Below are positions 16,868-26,664 of a stretch of DNA of 64,000 bases, piece by piece. Positions within the stretch are counted from its first letter, which is position 1; each line of letters begins with the position of its first letter. The translations under genes were made by a program, and so were the position numbers. The notes beneath the pieces are model-generated. The model was not told where the DNA came from. It searched no databases and was given only the letters and a program-made list of their open reading frames with translations. The stretch lies in NCBI RefSeq assembly GCF_037071985.1, contig NZ_JAXHDF010000011.1, forward strand, positions 1 through 64,000. Reading direction: 5' to 3'. Origin of the DNA: Pseudogracilibacillus sp037071985 (GTDB taxonomy: Bacteria; Bacillota; Bacilli; Bacillales; Amphibacillaceae).

Positions 16868-18887
16868 ATCAAAAGAGAATAAAAATAAAGAGGAACATGT
16901 TGAAGAGTTATCAGAAGAAGAACAAGAGGAACTCCTTAAAAAATTTGATGCAGAATCAAATACTCGAAGATTAACCGGAATTGCGGCGGGAATTGTTTTC
17001 GTTTTATTAATTTCTTTTTCATTATTTCAATTATACACAGGTGCATTTGGTCAGTATACTGCTTATATTCAACGAACTGTTCACTTAGGTTTTGCTTTAA
17101 CGTTAATTTTCATGTTGTTCCCAGCCAAAAAATCAACAGTAAGGAATAGCATACCGTGGTATGATATGATTTTAATTTTACTTGCTATTATCGTTTGTGG
17201 TTATTGGCCGCTATACTACGACACTCTTGTGCAACATATAGGGACTATTTCAACTACTCAATTAATTATTGGTGGTATTGCGATTCTATTAGTCTTGGAA
17301 GCTGCAAGAAGGGCAGTTGGCTTGCCGATCACAATAATTGCAACATGCTTTTTATTGTATGCTTATTTCGGTCCACACATGCCAGGAATGTTTGCACACC
17401 GGGGACTTACACTGCACCAATTAGTAGATTCCATGTTCTTTACAACAGAAGGAATTTTAGGGACTCCGTTGCAAGTTTCTTCCACATACATCTTTTTATT
17501 CTTATTGTTCGGGGCATTTCTTGTCCAAACAGGGGTAGGAAATTATTTTAATGACCTTGCAATTACGATTGCAGGGAAAAGGGTTGGAGGACCTGCGAAG
17601 GTTGCAATTTTTTCTAGTGCATTGCAAGGAACTATTTCTGGAAGTTCTGTTGCAAATACTGTTACGACAGGATCCTATACGATTCCAATGATGAAAAGAC
17701 TTGGGTATCATAAAAACTTCGCGGGAGCAGTTGAAGCCGCCGCGTCAACAGGTGGGCAAATTATGCCACCGATAATGGGAGCAGCTGCATTTTTAATGAT
17801 TGAATTTGCAGGTGTCAGCTATTGGAATATTGCAAAGGCTGCGTTAATTCCAGCTCTATTATATTTTACTGGAATCTGGATTATGACACATTTTGAAGCG
17901 AAAAGACTAGGTTTACTCGGTCTTCCGGCTGAACAAATTCCAAAAGTAAAAGTTGTTTTGAAGAAAATTCACTTATTGATCCCAATTCTAGTAATTATCG
18001 TACTTTTATTTAAAGGATTCAGTATTGAAAGAACTGCTTTATTTGGAATTTTATCTACAATCATTGTCAGCTTATTTTTAAAAGAAACGAGAATTAATTT
18101 CGCGAAGTTCCTTGAAGCTCTTACATCTGGTGCAAGAACAGCACTTGGTGTTGCAGCTGCTACTGCCTGTGCTGGTATTATTGTCGGTGTAGTTACAAAA
18201 ACAGGACTGGGATTAAAAATGGGGAATAGTTTGGTAAGTATTGCAGGAAATATTTCTACTAACGTACAGATGCAATTACTTTTAACGTTAGTGTTTACGA
18301 TGATTACATCCCTTATTCTTGGAATGGGATCACCAACTACTGCAAACTATATTATTACGTCAACCATTGCTTTACCGGCAATTTTAGCGTTAAATGATAT
18401 GTTACCTGTAGCGATCCCAGTTCTAGCTGGGCATATGTTCGTATTTTACTTTGGAATTGTAGCTGATATTACACCTCCAGTGGCGTTAGCTGCATTTGCG
18501 GCAACTGGAATATCAGGGGGTAATCCGATAAAAACCGGTGTAAATGCATCAAAACTCGCGATCGCAGCGTTTATTATTCCGTATATGTTTGTATTGCAAC
18601 CAGAGCTTTTAATGATTGATACAACTTTCTTTGAAATAGTACTAATCTTAGCAACTGCGATTGCAGGAATGATTGCTATAGGTGCTGGAATGATCGGTTA
18701 TTGGTATACAAAATTAAATTGGATATTTAGAATAATTTCATTGGTTGGTGGACTAATGCTTATGTATCCAGGTTTATATACAGATATTGGTGGTATCGTC
18801 ATTTTTGCATTTATGCTAATTACGCAATTTATTAGTAATCGTAATCAATCAAAAGGAGAGCCACCAGCTCAACTTGCTGGCAGTTAA
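16860..18887 (+). CDS. TRAP transporter fused 4TM/12TM permease (DctQM-type)
   Basis: Large membrane permease (675 aa) combining the small and large TRAP subunits, typical of TAXI systems. Seen: charged N-terminus, about four helices to residue 170, then the DctM domain with GAFLVQTGVGNYFNDLA, FSSALQGTISGSSVANTVTTG (GSS motif about 258-272), TGGQIMPPIMGAAAFLM and GMGSPTTANYI. About 16 helices in all. It probably uses a sodium gradient like other TRAP systems. The GTG start is preceded by AGAGGTGAAG and overlaps the DUF1850 gene. Confidence 0.9.
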   Translation: MTESKENKNKEEHVEELSEEEQEELLKKFDAESNTRRLTGIAAGIVFVLLISFSLFQLYTGAFGQYTAYIQRTVHLGFALTLIFMLFPAKKSTVRNSIPWYDMILILLAIIVCGYWPLYYDTLVQHIGTISTTQLIIGGIAILLVLEAARRAVGLPITIIATCFLLYAYFGPHMPGMFAHRGLTLHQLVDSMFFTTEGILGTPLQVSSTYIFLFLLFGAFLVQTGVGNYFNDLAITIAGKRVGGPAKVAIFSSALQGTISGSSVANTVTTGSYTIPMMKRLGYHKNFAGAVEAAASTGGQIMPPIMGAAAFLMIEFAGVSYWNIAKAALIPALLYFTGIWIMTHFEAKRLGLLGLPAEQIPKVKVVLKKIHLLIPILVIIVLLFKGFSIERTALFGILSTIIVSLFLKETRINFAKFLEALTSGARTALGVAAATACAGIIVGVVTKTGLGLKMGNSLVSIAGNISTNVQMQLLLTLVFTMITSLILGMGSPTTANYIITSTIALPAILALNDMLPVAIPVLAGHMFVFYFGIVADITPPVALAAFAATGISGGNPIKTGVNASKLAIAAFIIPYMFVLQPELLMIDTTFFEIVLILATAIAGMIAIGAGMIGYWYTKLNWIFRIISLVGGLMLMYPGLYTDIGGIVIFAFMLITQFISNRNQSKGEPPAQLAGS

Positions 18888-18900
18888 GGATAGAAATTAA

Positions 18901-18926
18901 AAAAGAGCGATATTATTCGCTCTTTT
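18901..18926. terminator. Bidirectional terminator between TRAP permease and oppC
   Basis: Perfect ten-base-pair stem AAAAGAGCGA/TCGCTCTTTT, loop TATTAT, flanked by T-runs in both directions. It lies between the converging TRAP and opp operons. Confidence 0.88.
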
Positions 18927-18946
18927 TTTGCTTAAATATTGTTTTT

Positions 18947-19873
18947 TTATCTTTTTGGATCAAATGCATCTCTCAGGCCATCTCCAATGAAGTTTATTGC
19001 TAGTACGGTTATTAGAATACTTAAGCCTGGAGGAATCCATGCTTCAGGATTATTACGTAAGATCCGGATGTTTTGCGCTTCTGTAATCATATTTCCCCAA
19101 GTGGGTGTTGGTTGTGGGATTCCCATTCCGATAAAACTTAAAGCTGATTCTGCAATGATCATTGTTGCCATTAATAACGTAGCATTTACTATAATAGGTC
19201 CGATCGCATTTGGTAAGAAATGTTTGCGAATGATACGCATATCACTTGCACCGATCGCTTTTGCTCCTTGGACAAATTCTTGTTCTCGTAAACTTAAGAA
19301 AGATCCCCGGATGATTCGGGTCAAGGTAGGCCATGTTGTTACTGCAATAACAGTAACAAAAATACCGATTGTAACTTTTTCAACGATAGATATTATCGTT
19401 AATGCTAGTACTAAGAAAGGCAATGCGAGTACAATATCGGCAGCGCGCATAATAATTCCGTCGACTAATCCCCCATAATAGCCGCTTAATGAGCCTAGCA
19501 CTACTCCTATAACTACAGTGAATAACATGGCTGCTAAGCCAATTGTAAGTGAGACTCTAGAACCGTATACTAGCCTTGCAAAATTATCACGGCCTGATGA
19601 ATCTGTGCCCAGATAATGTTCTTTGCTAGGCGATTGTTCTATTTTCAGCATATTTGTTTTTAGTGGATCATGTTCCGCAAATAAAGGAGCAAAAATAGCA
19701 ATTAACACAACGATAAGCAAAATAATAAGACCCAAAACTGCTAACTTGTTCTTAAAAAAGCGACGTATCGATAATTGAAGTGGACTACGATGTCGATCAT
19801 CAGTTACGACTGTATAATTCTCTGCCTCAATAGGAGGATCAATTTTATCTGTTTTCATATCATCTGATTGCAT
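18947..19873 (-). CDS. oppC: Oligopeptide ABC transporter permease OppC
   Basis: Membrane permease (308 aa), last gene of the oppD-F-A-B-C operon. Seen: long cytoplasmic N-terminus, TM1 at about 42-66 preceded by RRFFKNKLAVLG (OppC_N), then the binding-protein-dependent permease domain with the EAA loop EQEFVQGAKAIGASDMRIIRKHFLPN at about 195-220, and C-terminal ending GDGLRDAFDPKR typical of OppC/DppC. It starts 13 bases after the oppB stop. Substrate class is inferred (oligopeptide versus dipeptide or nickel). Confidence 0.88.
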   Translation of the reverse strand: MQSDDMKTDKIDPPIEAENYTVVTDDRHRSPLQLSIRRFFKNKLAVLGLIILLIVVLIAIFAPLFAEHDPLKTNMLKIEQSPSKEHYLGTDSSGRDNFARLVYGSRVSLTIGLAAMLFTVVIGVVLGSLSGYYGGLVDGIIMRAADIVLALPFLVLALTIISIVEKVTIGIFVTVIAVTTWPTLTRIIRGSFLSLREQEFVQGAKAIGASDMRIIRKHFLPNAIGPIIVNATLLMATMIIAESALSFIGMGIPQPTPTWGNMITEAQNIRILRNNPEAWIPPGLSILITVLAINFIGDGLRDAFDPKR

Positions 19874-19886
19874 CTATATCACCGCC

Positions 19887-20852
19887 TCAATCATATCGAA
19901 TCCTCGGATCTACAATACTATAGAAAATATCAGCTAATAAATTACCAATAAGTATTGCGATTCCTAAGAAAAGGGTAATAGCCATGACAACAGGATAATC
20001 TCGATTAACGACTGAACCGATAAATAAAGTTCCAAGCCCCGGGAAATTAAAGACCTGTTCTGTTATAATTGCTCCACCAAGAAGTGTCCCTAGTTCGAAA
20101 CCCATTAATGTAATGATAGGGATAAGTGCATTTCTTAACGTATGTTTATAAAGCACATTCCGTTCGGACATCCCTTTTGCTCTTGCTGTTCGGACATAAT
20201 CACTATCAAGAACATCTAATATTTCTGAGCGCATATACCGCATATATGTAGCTGTACCCGCTAGACCTAATGTGATTCCTGGCAAAATTAAATGGTGAAT
20301 TCTGCTCATAAATTCTTCCATACCGGACATTCCGGGACCACCAACAGTTCCTTGAGCTGGAAACCATCCAAGTTTTATAGAGAATAAATAAATAACGACA
20401 AGCCCAAAGAAAAAGTTAGGAATAGCGAGTCCCATAAATCCAAATGTCGTTGCTGCATAATCAAGAGGTGAATATGGCTTTCGGGCGGAATAAATCCCGA
20501 TTGGTATGGAAACGATAAGAGTTAAAAATAAAGCAAAAATTCCTAAACGCACGGTGTTTGCAAATCGTTCAACAATTAAGCTTTTCACAGTACGGCCCTT
20601 AAATGTAATGGAATCTCCAAATTCCCCTTTAATAAATCTACTAGACCAATCTATATATTGAGCAGGGATAGATTTGTTTAATCCTAACTCTTCTCTCATC
20701 TGGTCATATACTTCTGGATCAATATTTGGATCAAACACTTTACCTGTAAATGGATCTCCAGGTGCCGCTTTTGCTAAGGCAAATACAATAATGGACAATG
20801 CGAATAACATTGGTATAAATACTAGTATTCGTCTAATAATGTATTGATACAT
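19887..20852 (-). CDS. oppB: Oligopeptide ABC transporter permease OppB
   Basis: Membrane permease (321 aa) partner of OppC. Seen: TM1 at about 9-29, KAAPGDPF, six helices, the EAA-type loop DYVRTARAKGMSERNVLYKHTLRNA at about 219-243 and a C-terminal IVDPRIRYD that is a signature of OppB/DppB. The ribosome binding site on the minus strand is AGGGGGAA. It follows oppA by about 75 bases without a clear terminator. Confidence 0.88.
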   Translation of the reverse strand: MYQYIIRRILVFIPMLFALSIIVFALAKAAPGDPFTGKVFDPNIDPEVYDQMREELGLNKSIPAQYIDWSSRFIKGEFGDSITFKGRTVKSLIVERFANTVRLGIFALFLTLIVSIPIGIYSARKPYSPLDYAATTFGFMGLAIPNFFFGLVVIYLFSIKLGWFPAQGTVGGPGMSGMEEFMSRIHHLILPGITLGLAGTATYMRYMRSEILDVLDSDYVRTARAKGMSERNVLYKHTLRNALIPIITLMGFELGTLLGGAIITEQVFNFPGLGTLFIGSVVNRDYPVVMAITLFLGIAILIGNLLADIFYSIVDPRIRYD

Positions 20853-20927
20853 TTTTCATTCCCCCTATGAAGGAGGAGAGTATGCTAAGGATCAGCATAC
20901 TCTCAACAATTTCCTTAATGTAAAATT

Positions 20928-22736
20928 TTAATTATCAAGCCACCATAAATGAGGATTTCTAAACATAGAGTATGGGCTAGGATCAACATTTTGTAAATCA
21001 CTATTATGAACCCAAATCTTGTTTTGAGCGAATAGGATTATAGCCGGCAAATCATCAGAGAATAACTCTGTCCATTCTGAATATTTCTCAGCACGGTAAT
21101 CTTGCTCAAATGCTTCAGGTGCTTTAATTGCTTCTTGTAGTAATTTTTCAGATTCTGGGTTGTTCCATCGGCTATAGTTATAAAAATCCTTAGTTCCCCA
21201 AAGTCCAAGAGGATCCGGATCTCCACTTCCTAGACTCCATCCAATCATATACATATCCCAATCTGTATCGTCTTTTTCTAATTCCTCAGCATAAACTGAC
21301 ATTTCTTTTGGTTGACGTAAATCAACTTTAATTCCAACTGCTTCTATAAACTCCTGGATAATCGGAGCTGCACGTTCACGTAAAGGGTTTCCAGTTGGAT
21401 AATTTAAATTTAACACCCATTCGTTTCCATCAGGATCTGTACGGAAGCCGTCATCTCCTTCTTTATACCCTGCTTCATCTAAAATTTCTTTCGCTTTCTC
21501 AGGGTCATAATCGTAAGGAATTGCAGCATCTTCGTCATATGCCCAGAACTGAACAGCAATTGGGGAGTTAATAATCGTTCCATGCCCTTGTAATAATCCT
21601 TCTCCTTCTCCAGAACCAATTAATGCTTCACGATCAATAGCATAGGCAATCGCTTGACGAACTTCTTTTGAAATATTTTCGTTAGGTATCCAATTTTCTG
21701 GAATTATTTCCCCAGCTTCAACATCTGCCGTTGTACGATGGTTATGTTTGAAACCTAAGATTTGGTACCCGAAGTCAGGCTGCTCAATGATCTCAACATG
21801 ATCATAGGCAGAAACTGTTTCATAATCAGCAGGTGAGATACCTTCTGGATCTGCAATAAAGTCAATTTCTCCAGTTTCTAGTAAGCTGATCATGACAGAA
21901 GCTTCAACTATCTTCCAAACGATACTATCTAGGTGAGGTTCTCCCCCCCAGTAATCCTCAAACTTTTCTAAAACATATTGCTCACGCTCTACCATTTCCG
22001 TAAATTTAAATGGTCCTGTTCCTATGATTTTTCCAGGCTGTGTAGATTCTTCAGCTTCTGGCATATCTTTGACAGGAATATCTTCAAAGACATGTTTTGG
22101 AATGATATAATAACCTGCTAAGTATTCAGGAGTGACATTTGGTTCTTCCCATTTGAAAACAACCGTATAATCATCTTCTGCCACAACGCCTTCAAACTCA
22201 TCTGTTTCACCTGAACTATATGCTTCATAGCCTTTTAATTGATCAACATAATAAGTACGAACTCCTCCTGCTGTTACATAATCAGGATCAGCCATCGTTT
22301 GAAACGTGAAAACGACATCTTCTGCAGTGAAGTCTTCTCCGTCATGCCATTTGACGCCCTCTTCCAAATAAACTGTTAATTCTGTTTGGTCTTCATTCAA
22401 TTCCCAATCTTTCGCAAGACTAGGTTCAAACTCTAGATCATTATTTTGAGTAAAAAGGTTATTATGTGTAAAGGTTAAAATATTATCTTCATATGCCTCT
22501 TCATAAAATAGTGGGTTAAAATTACCCATTGGAGCTGTATGCATTGCACCAGTGATTGTACCGCCTTTTTTCGGCTCTCCAGAAGATTCTTCTTTATCTT
22601 CCTTATCTTCTGCTACTTCCGAATCATCGGTTTCTTTGGAAGTGTCTTCATCTGCTCCTCCACCGCCACAAGCTGCTAACATAAATAATGTAAATAATAA
22701 AGCGAGTAAAGCTACTAAATGTTTACGCTTGAACAC
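20928..22736 (-). CDS. oppA: Oligopeptide-binding lipoprotein OppA
   Basis: SBP_bac_5 substrate-binding lipoprotein of 602 aa. Seen: signal peptide with lipobox MLAACGGG (cysteine at about 23), an acidic linker rich in E, D, K and S (25-57), then the family domain with LAKDWELNEDQTELTVYLEE and GVKWHDGEDFTAEDVVFTF (about 105-145) and KEVRQAIAYAIDREALI. The size is large for a dipeptide binder and fits oligopeptide uptake. It is third in a D-F-A-B-C order. Confidence 0.9.
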   Translation of the reverse strand: MFKRKHLVALLALLFTLFMLAACGGGGADEDTSKETDDSEVAEDKEDKEESSGEPKKGGTITGAMHTAPMGNFNPLFYEEAYEDNILTFTHNNLFTQNNDLEFEPSLAKDWELNEDQTELTVYLEEGVKWHDGEDFTAEDVVFTFQTMADPDYVTAGGVRTYYVDQLKGYEAYSSGETDEFEGVVAEDDYTVVFKWEEPNVTPEYLAGYYIIPKHVFEDIPVKDMPEAEESTQPGKIIGTGPFKFTEMVEREQYVLEKFEDYWGGEPHLDSIVWKIVEASVMISLLETGEIDFIADPEGISPADYETVSAYDHVEIIEQPDFGYQILGFKHNHRTTADVEAGEIIPENWIPNENISKEVRQAIAYAIDREALIGSGEGEGLLQGHGTIINSPIAVQFWAYDEDAAIPYDYDPEKAKEILDEAGYKEGDDGFRTDPDGNEWVLNLNYPTGNPLRERAAPIIQEFIEAVGIKVDLRQPKEMSVYAEELEKDDTDWDMYMIGWSLGSGDPDPLGLWGTKDFYNYSRWNNPESEKLLQEAIKAPEAFEQDYRAEKYSEWTELFSDDLPAIILFAQNKIWVHNSDLQNVDPSPYSMFRNPHLWWLDN

Positions 22737-22847
22737 TAAAATTCCTCCCCTTTTAATAGAATTTATCTGTTAAAACGAAGTGACATAATCGCTTTCTACC
22801 ACCCCCCCTTAAAATTTACCGTACGTAAATCATTTTGGTACTGATTC

Positions 22848-23870
22848 TTATGTATATAAATGACAAGCAACATAATGATCTGGTTCTATTTCTACTAGAT
22901 CAGGCTGTTCACTTATACAGCGGTCATGTACATGTGGGCATCTTGTACGAAAAGCACAACCGGAAGGCGGATCGGCCGGATTTGGCAAATCTCCTTTAAG
23001 TATTATTTTTTCTCTTTTTGGTGATTCGTTCTCTATATCTATTACGGGCACCGCTGATAATAGCGCTTGTGTATATGGGTGGAGAGGTTGTTTATAAATT
23101 GTTTCTTTCGATGCTAATTCAACAAATTTTCCTAAGTACATAACGGCAACTCTATCACTGATATGTTTAATTACACTAAGATCATGTGCTATAAATAGAT
23201 AGGTTAAGCCCAAATCGTCTTGTAAGTCTTTCATTAAGTTTAAGACTTGTGACTGAATGGATACATCTAAAGCTGAAACAGGTTCATCACAAATGACAAA
23301 TTTTGGTTCCATAATTAATGCCCGGGCAATACTGATTCTTTGCCTTTGTCCACCTGAAAATTCATGCGGATACTTCATTCTGTCGCTTGCTCGAAGACCA
23401 ACTTTTTCTAACATATCAATTACTTTTCTGCGTCTTTCCTGTTTTGGAATGTTTTGCTGGATTAATAACGGTTCTTCAATTAATTCTTCAATACTCATTT
23501 TTGAATTGAGGGAAGCAAAGGGATCCTGAAAAATAATTTGCATATCTTTCCTAAATGGGCGTACGTCTCTGTTAGTTAATGTTGAAATATCAACACTATT
23601 AAAGATGATTTGTCCTTCTGTAGGGTCTAACAGTCGGAGGAGGACTCTTCCTAATGTTGATTTACCTGATCCTGATTCACCTACAATGCCTAATGTTTCA
23701 CCTTCATAGACAGAAAAGGATATATCGTCAACGGCTTTCAACTGTCCAATGGTGCGTTTTAAAATACCACCTTTTATAGGGAAATATTTTTTTATATTTT
23801 TCGCTTGCAAAATAACAGGTTTTTCTAGTTTCTCTGTTTTTTTAAGTAAGACACTTTCTTTTCTCGTCAT
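22848..23870 (-). CDS. oppF: Oligopeptide ABC transporter ATPase OppF
   Basis: ATP-binding protein (340 aa). Seen: Walker A GESGSGKST, signature FSGGQRQR, Walker B FVICDEPVSALD, switch histidine in LFIAHDLS, and the C-terminal oligo_HPY region with CAFRTRCPHVHDRC and later CHLY, cysteines seen in OppD/OppF/DppD-type ATPases. A start at 23903 is in frame, but the ATG at 23870 overlaps the oppD stop as ATGA and has GAGGAGGGGG upstream, so it is preferred. Confidence 0.9.
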   Translation of the reverse strand: MTRKESVLLKKTEKLEKPVILQAKNIKKYFPIKGGILKRTIGQLKAVDDISFSVYEGETLGIVGESGSGKSTLGRVLLRLLDPTEGQIIFNSVDISTLTNRDVRPFRKDMQIIFQDPFASLNSKMSIEELIEEPLLIQQNIPKQERRRKVIDMLEKVGLRASDRMKYPHEFSGGQRQRISIARALIMEPKFVICDEPVSALDVSIQSQVLNLMKDLQDDLGLTYLFIAHDLSVIKHISDRVAVMYLGKFVELASKETIYKQPLHPYTQALLSAVPVIDIENESPKREKIILKGDLPNPADPPSGCAFRTRCPHVHDRCISEQPDLVEIEPDHYVACHLYT

Positions 23871-24856
23871 TTTCCGTGAGCCCCCTCCTCGTATAAATAG
23901 CAACGTACTTCATGATTTGAAGCTACCTCTAGCAAGTCAGGATTAGATTCACGACATTTCTCCATAACGTAAGGGCAACGGTCAGAAAATCGACATCCTT
24001 TTGGAAATTGATATGCTGGTGGTACGATTCCTTTAATAGTACCTAGGCGATCCACTTCAACTTCCATATTTGGTATGCTCTTTAATAACCCTTCCGTATA
24101 TGGGTGTTTCGTTAGTTGTAATAACTGTTTCGTATGAGAATGTTCTACAATTTGTCCACCGTACATGACCATGACTCGGTTGGCGTATTCATATACGACG
24201 CCTAAGTCATGTGTAATAAGAAGAAGCCCCATACCAAGCTTGCCTTTCAGTTCTTCAAGTAATTCAAGAATTTGAGCTTGAATCGTCACATCAAGGGCTG
24301 TGGTTGGTTCATCTGCAATTAAAAGTTTTGGTTCACAGGAAATAGCAATTGCAATCATTACTCTTTGTCTCATCCCACCAGACAATTGGTGAGGGTATTC
24401 GTGTATAATTTCTTTAGCACGAGGAATCCCTACCATGTTTAACAATTCAATCGCTTTCTTGTGTGCAGCCTGTTTGGACATATTTTTATGTTTTCTAAGT
24501 ACCTCGGTTATTTGATTTCCAATTGTAAATACCGGATTTAGAGCTGTCATCGGTTCTTGGAAAATCATTGCAATATCATTTCCACGTATCGAAGTTATCT
24601 CTCTGTTATGTAAGGCTAATAGATCTGTTTGATTTAACGTGATCGTACCATCGACAATTTTCCCCGGTTCACGAACTAAACGCATGATAGACAGACCAGT
24701 CATGCTTTTTCCACTACCGGATTCACCTACTAAAGCTACGGTTTCTCCAGGATATATACTAAATGAAACATCATCTACAGCTTTAGCCACTTTTTCGTCT
24801 TCGAGATAAAAATATGTTTTTAATTTTTCAACTTCTAAAACAGGCTGGTTCGTCAA
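23867..24856 (-). CDS. oppD: Oligopeptide ABC transporter ATPase OppD
   Basis: First gene of the opp operon; ATPase of 329 aa. Seen: GESGSGKSMTG (Walker A), LSGGMRQR signature, LLIADEPTTALD Walker B, LLITHDLGV switch, and C-terminal CRFSDRCPYVMEKC with a later CYLY. A start at 24895 is in frame, but the TTG at 24856 is eight bases after GGAG (in ATGGAGATGA) and gives the usual N-terminus (LTNQPVLEVEKL), so I prefer it; the choice is not certain. Confidence 0.87.
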   Translation of the reverse strand: MTNQPVLEVEKLKTYFYLEDEKVAKAVDDVSFSIYPGETVALVGESGSGKSMTGLSIMRLVREPGKIVDGTITLNQTDLLALHNREITSIRGNDIAMIFQEPMTALNPVFTIGNQITEVLRKHKNMSKQAAHKKAIELLNMVGIPRAKEIIHEYPHQLSGGMRQRVMIAIAISCEPKLLIADEPTTALDVTIQAQILELLEELKGKLGMGLLLITHDLGVVYEYANRVMVMYGGQIVEHSHTKQLLQLTKHPYTEGLLKSIPNMEVEVDRLGTIKGIVPPAYQFPKGCRFSDRCPYVMEKCRESNPDLLEVASNHEVRCYLYEEGAHGK

Positions 24857-25291
24857 AAAATCATCTCCATTCTTTCTGGGTTGAACTATTCGCAATATAT
24901 ATTTAATTTATCTTGCACTTCTAAAATGTTATACTTATTCTGAATTGATAAAATGAGCAGGGTATGTGCGGTAATAACGTGTTGAGTAAAAATTCTAATA
25001 ATTTAGCAATTAATTAAACAATATGTATAATCTCTTAAAATACTGAAATTAAGGACGAAGGGATAGTTTCCTAAATAACCCACCATTTCCCATGTTACAA
25101 ATATATTACAATAAAGAAATTGTTTGTCAAGAGTCCTTCTTTACTAGATTAAAGTCTTTTTATGGAAAATCCTTCATACATCTAAGTTAATACTTAGTAA
25201 AATTTTTTTTGCAAAAACACTTTACTAATGTGCTTCTATATCGATTTAATTAGATAAAGTAATGGATTATTATTAAGGGGGAAATTGATTC
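24857..25291. other. Divergent intergenic region between oppD and the first YuiF-type gene
   Basis: About 435 bases of AT-rich DNA between divergent genes. It must hold both promoters. I see no coding frame, terminator or clear operator apart from the AAGGGGG ribosome binding site before 25292. Confidence 0.5.
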
Positions 25292-26614
25292 ATGTTTAAT
25301 GCTGTTGTCATAAGTGTTCTCGTTATGGTAGTTTTAAGCTTACTACGGATAAACGTTTTATTTGCGTTAATTATTGCCGCTTTAACGGCAGGAATTATAT
25401 CGGGAATGGGTTTAGAAGAGTCAGTGACAATAATGATATCCGGAATGGGTGGTCAATCACAAACAGCTCTTAGTTATATTTTATTAGGTATATTTGCAGT
25501 GATGATAGGGTTGTCAGGGATAACGACTGTTTTAGTAAATAAAATGTTACGTATATTTTCAGGAAGAAGATTATTTTTAGTGTTTTCATTAGCAATTATC
25601 GCATGTTTTTCACAAAATATTGTACCTGTTCATATTGCATTTATTCCTATCTTAATTCCACCATTGCTCATCTTATTTGATAAGTTAAAGCTTGATAGGA
25701 GGGCAGTTGCGTCTGCACTGACATTTGGTTTGAAATTTCCATATATAACATTGCCAATCGGATTTGGGTTAATTTTTCAAGGGATTATTCAAGAAGAAAT
25801 GACAAGTAATGGGATTGCTATTTCTCTAAAAGAAGTTACAACAGCTATGTTATTTCCAGGTGCTGCAATGGTTTTAGGGTTGCTGATCGCCTTATTAATA
25901 TCGTATCGAAAAGATAGAGTTGCAAAATCAGCCGGAGATGTTAAGGTGCAAGATATAGATATTGCAGATGGTATTACGGAAAGTGATGTTACAGAGTGGA
26001 AAATCTCTCATTTATTTACAGTAATTGCGATTATCACTGCATTAGTTCTACAACTTGTGACAGAATCTCTTGTATTAGGTGCTTTATCGGGAATTATTGT
26101 CATGTTTGTATTTCGAGTAGTTAAAATGTATGAAGGTGACAGAGTGGTAAACGAAGGAATCGGAATGATGGGGATGATTGCTTTCGTTATGCTTGTCGCT
26201 TCAGGTTATGCAAATGTTTTAAAAGAAACTGGGGCAGTAGATGAACTCGTTGAAAAGACGTTAGGATTTACAGGTGATTCCCATTTGGTTATTGCATTTT
26301 TCTTATTAACGGTAGGTTTATTAATTACAATGGGTATTGGAACTTCTTTTGGTACGATTCCAATATTAGCGGCATTGTATGTACCAATTATGGTAGCAGT
26401 CGGCATGTCTCCATTAGCTAGTGCTGCATTGATTGGAACGGCAGCTGCATTGGGAGATGCCGGTTCCCCTGCGTCCGATTCAACGTTAGGACCAACTGCC
26501 GGACTGAATGCAGATGGAAGACATCATCATATTTGGGATACTTGTGTACCGACATTCTTACATTATAATATCCCTTTGTTTATATTTGGGCTCATTGCAG
26601 CAATGGTACTATAA
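25292..26614 (+). CDS. YuiF-type permease, first copy (Na+/H+ antiporter-family, possible histidine transporter)
   Basis: Membrane transporter of 440 aa in the Na+/H+ antiporter-like (NhaC/ArsB-related) family that includes B. subtilis YuiF, sometimes annotated as a histidine permease. Seen: about 12 hydrophobic helices, QNIVPVHIAFIPILIPPLL (about 110-128), GLKFPYITLPIGFGLIFQG and the terminal block GDAGSPASDSTLGPTAGLNA with HHHIWDTCVPTFLHYN. It is very similar along its whole length to the gene at 48225-49550, including the following terminator. No histidine gene is beside this copy, so its substrate is open. Confidence 0.82.
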   Translation: MFNAVVISVLVMVVLSLLRINVLFALIIAALTAGIISGMGLEESVTIMISGMGGQSQTALSYILLGIFAVMIGLSGITTVLVNKMLRIFSGRRLFLVFSLAIIACFSQNIVPVHIAFIPILIPPLLILFDKLKLDRRAVASALTFGLKFPYITLPIGFGLIFQGIIQEEMTSNGIAISLKEVTTAMLFPGAAMVLGLLIALLISYRKDRVAKSAGDVKVQDIDIADGITESDVTEWKISHLFTVIAIITALVLQLVTESLVLGALSGIIVMFVFRVVKMYEGDRVVNEGIGMMGMIAFVMLVASGYANVLKETGAVDELVEKTLGFTGDSHLVIAFFLLTVGLLITMGIGTSFGTIPILAALYVPIMVAVGMSPLASAALIGTAAALGDAGSPASDSTLGPTAGLNADGRHHHIWDTCVPTFLHYNIPLFIFGLIAAMVL

Positions 26615-26619
26615 AAATC

Positions 26620-26656
26620 AATCACCCTTTCTCCACATTGTGAAGTGAGGGTGATT
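26620..26656. terminator. Terminator between YuiF copy 1 and the SpoIIM-family gene
   Basis: Stem AATCACCCT/AGGGTGATT with further inner pairing (CACA/TGTG), followed by TTTTTT on the plus strand. Its outer stem is the same as that of the terminator after the second YuiF copy. Confidence 0.85.
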
Positions 26657-26664
26657 TTTTAGTT

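Noticed and set aside
18939..19478. Plus-strand frame of 179 codons
   Set aside because: It lies wholly opposite oppC, which has clear permease motifs; the plus-strand reading has no family features or ribosome binding site.
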